A DNA stretch of 7,201 nucleotides from Porphyromonadaceae bacterium UBA7141. GTDB taxonomy: Bacteria; Bacteroidota; Bacteroidia; Bacteroidales; Muribaculaceae. The DNA is taken from contig DKWX01000012.1 of assembly GCA_002491945.1 (NCBI GenBank), positions 6,461 through 13,661 on the forward strand, given 5' to 3'. Each line of letters starts with the position of its first letter. The stretch's first letter is position 1. Below, one piece after another: positions 5,842 through 7,201 of this stretch. The notes under the pieces were generated by a model that saw only the letters and a list, made by a program, of their open reading frames with translations, did not search any database and was not told where the DNA came from. Both the position numbers and the translations under genes were made by a program.

Positions 5842-6888
5842 TTATTTCAGCCATTCAATGCGCAGACCGTCGGTTCGTGTGCTGTCGGCAATGATCAGCA
5901 CGGCATGACTTACTTCCGGCAGCCTTGCCGCAAGCTCCCGGCTTCGGTCCGGCAGCATCTCCATCATGGCTGTGGCAAGAGCATCCGCCTCCATACATGT
6001 CGGGGCCACTACGGTGGCACTTAGCACGGATGATCTTACCGGGCGTCCGGAATGAGGTGATATGATATGGCTGATGCGTCCGGCCCTCGTGTCGCGGTAA
6101 TTGCGATAGCTCCCCGATGTGGCTACGGCGCAATCGCACAACTGAAGGATTTCGGCATTGGCTGCAGCTGCAGGTGTCTTGATGCCGTCAATTTCCGAGT
6201 CGGCCGCACCTGATGGAGACGAGGGAATATCAATTGCCACGCGCCATGCTTCCCCATCGGGATTGACCCCGGCGGCCGCCAGTTCGCCGCCGATTTCCAC
6301 CAGATAATTTGTCACCCCATGTCCACGTAGTGTGGCAGCTACCTCATCCACCCCGAACCCCTTTGTAATGGCCGAGAAGTCGAACTGCGTGTCGCTGCGT
6401 TTTCGCAGTATCCGCCTCCCTTCCCGCCGACACTGGCCAAACCCCACGGCACCAAGGCAGGAGTCGACTTCTGCGGCCGCAGGGATTGAACCGGGAGCCG
6501 CATTCTGCCCGAATCCCCATAGCTTCACAAGTGGACCGACCGTAGGGTCGAACGCCCCGTCACTCAGACGGTGCACACGCATTGCCTCATCCCAGACGCG
6601 GATTATCAGCGAATCAGCCAGGTCAGTATCGCCGCGATTGATGGCACTGATGGCCGATGAATGGAGAAACGGCGACAGTGATTGCTCCACTCTCTGCATC
6701 ACGTCAAAAATCTCCGTTGCCAGATCGGTATCAGCCTCATAAGTGATGCGGTATCCCGTATGCCATATACTCCCTTCAGCTACACGGTAGGAGCTGGGGG
6801 CGGTGCGGCGGCATGAACAGAGTGGGAGCATACACAATAATGGTATAAGCAACAAGAGAGTTGAGAAGGGCAGGGGACTGTGTCGCAT
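5842..6888 (-). CDS. apbE: ApbE-family FAD:protein FMN transferase, lipoprotein
   Basis: ApbE cleaves FAD with Mg2+ and attaches the FMN part to a Thr or Ser of target proteins outside the cytoplasm. With the start at 6888 the product has 348 residues. MRHSPLPFS and a Leu-rich stretch lead to the lipobox L23-C24-S25-C26, so it should be exported and lipid-anchored. Family motifs are DGAFDPTVGPL (110-120), DFSAITKGFGVDEVA (170-184), EIGGEL (198-203), ATSGSYRNY (256-264), HIISP (274-278) and MEADALATA (299-307), whose D302 and T306 fit the metal-binding site. The reading frame is open up to an ATG at 6981, but that lies inside the -33 box of the predicted promoter (6951-6982), so it cannot be the start on that transcript. 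The start at 6888 also puts the signal peptide at the N-terminus. As first gene of the operon, its evident target is the next product, which carries DGVTGAT. Confidence 0.93.
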   Translation of the reverse strand: MRHSPLPFSTLLLLIPLLCMLPLCSCRRTAPSSYRVAEGSIWHTGYRITYEADTDLATEIFDVMQRVEQSLSPFLHSSAISAINRGDTDLADSLIIRVWDEAMRVHRLSDGAFDPTVGPLVKLWGFGQNAAPGSIPAAAEVDSCLGAVGFGQCRREGRRILRKRSDTQFDFSAITKGFGVDEVAATLRGHGVTNYLVEIGGELAAAGVNPDGEAWRVAIDIPSSPSGAADSEIDGIKTPAAAANAEILQLCDCAVATSGSYRNYRDTRAGRISHIISPHSGRPVRSSVLSATVVAPTCMEADALATAMMEMLPDRSRELAARLPEVSHAVLIIADSTRTDGLRIEWLK

Positions 6889-6950
6889 GGGCAGGAGACT
6901 GTATGAATCGGAATTGAAGCGCCGGCAGTAAGAGAAATGCAGTGCAGGGA

Positions 6951-6982
6951 CAAAATTAATCAAAAAGCAGTAATCGTGCAAA
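6951..6982 (-). promoter_or_regulatory. Consensus Bacteroidota promoter of the apbE operon
   Basis: On the minus strand TTTG (6982-6979), a 20-bp spacer and TAATTTTG (6958-6951) match the -33/-7 consensus exactly. Transcription should begin near 6945, leaving a leader of about 57 nt before the apbE start at 6888. No CAAA-based match is seen on the plus strand in the two gaps inside the operon (5786-5841, 4521-4663), so all three genes probably depend on this promoter. I see nothing else definite between it and the divergent promoter at 7100. Confidence 0.7.
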
Positions 6983-7099
6983 CTGGCAGAACGACAGTCA
7001 AAGCTGTATGTCTATGCTTAAATAAGTGGAATACAGCTGGATAAGTTTAGGGCGCGTGATATGCGGAGCAGATTCAAGTGCAAATTATTGGCAAAAGAT

Positions 7100-7130
7100 T
7101 TTGTCAAGTCAAAAAGAATTACTAATTTTG
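7100..7130 (+). promoter_or_regulatory. Consensus Bacteroidota promoter before the tRNA gene
   Basis: TTTG (7100-7103), a 19-bp spacer and TAATTTTG (7123-7130) match the -33/-7 consensus with no mismatch. Transcription should begin near 7136, about 47 nt ahead of the partial tRNA gene at 7183. It is divergent from the apbE promoter. Confidence 0.7.
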
Positions 7131-7182
7131 CATCGTCAAAATGAGAACGGTATTAACGGAGTCTCGTGATGATACTGAAAAT

Positions 7183-7201
7183 TGCCTTGTGGTGTAATGG
7201 T
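7183..7201 (+). tRNA. 5' end of a tRNA gene, probably tRNA-Gln (partial)
   Basis: TGCCTTG can be the 5' acceptor strand. It is followed by T8, G9 and a D-arm start GTGTAATGGT with G10, A14 and G18-G19 in their conserved places. The phrase TGGTGTAATGGT together with U at position 1 is typical of bacterial tRNA-Gln. The anticodon lies outside the window, so the identity is an inference. Confidence 0.6.

Overview
The window looks like a chromosomal segment of a Bacteroidota bacterium, probably of the order Bacteroidales (a Muribaculaceae-like genome would fit; this is inference). The main support is two upstream regions that match the Bacteroidota promoter form TTTG - 19 to 21 bp - TAnnTTTG. The genes also lack clear Shine-Dalgarno sequences, and the protein families fit this phylum. 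I see no phage, insertion sequence or CRISPR genes.

Left half (1-3865): a RelA/SpoT homologue (rsh, minus strand, 364-2274) and the heme chaperone hemW (plus strand, 2487-3644) are divergently transcribed from a 212-bp intergenic region. The Rsh protein keeps every hydrolase motif but has lost key (p)ppGpp synthetase residues, so it is probably a hydrolase-dominant, SpoT-like enzyme. A possible small frameshifted reading frame overlaps the rsh stop codon as ATGA. hemW ends at a perfect 10-bp hairpin terminator. Two copies of a roughly 118-bp repeat with inverted ends lie in the same orientation at 1-107 (cut by the window edge) and 3748-3865, bracketing the rsh/hemW pair.

Right half (3879-6982): three minus-strand genes form a likely operon read from a consensus promoter at 6951-6982. 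Their order is apbE (lipoprotein FAD:protein FMN transferase), a membrane protein fusing an extracytoplasmic FMN-binding domain to a NosR/NapH-like membrane part with two CxxxCP motifs, and a nitroreductase-family flavoprotein with an N-terminal export or anchor segment. The first enzyme can attach FMN covalently to the second protein, whose DGVTGAT motif is the expected acceptor site. The third is a plausible terminal reductase outside the cytoplasmic membrane. Together they look like a compact electron path across the membrane to a periplasmic acceptor, and this is the most interesting system in the window.

Right end (7100-7201): a second consensus promoter, on the plus strand, precedes the first 19 nt of a tRNA gene, probably tRNA-Gln, which continues beyond the window.
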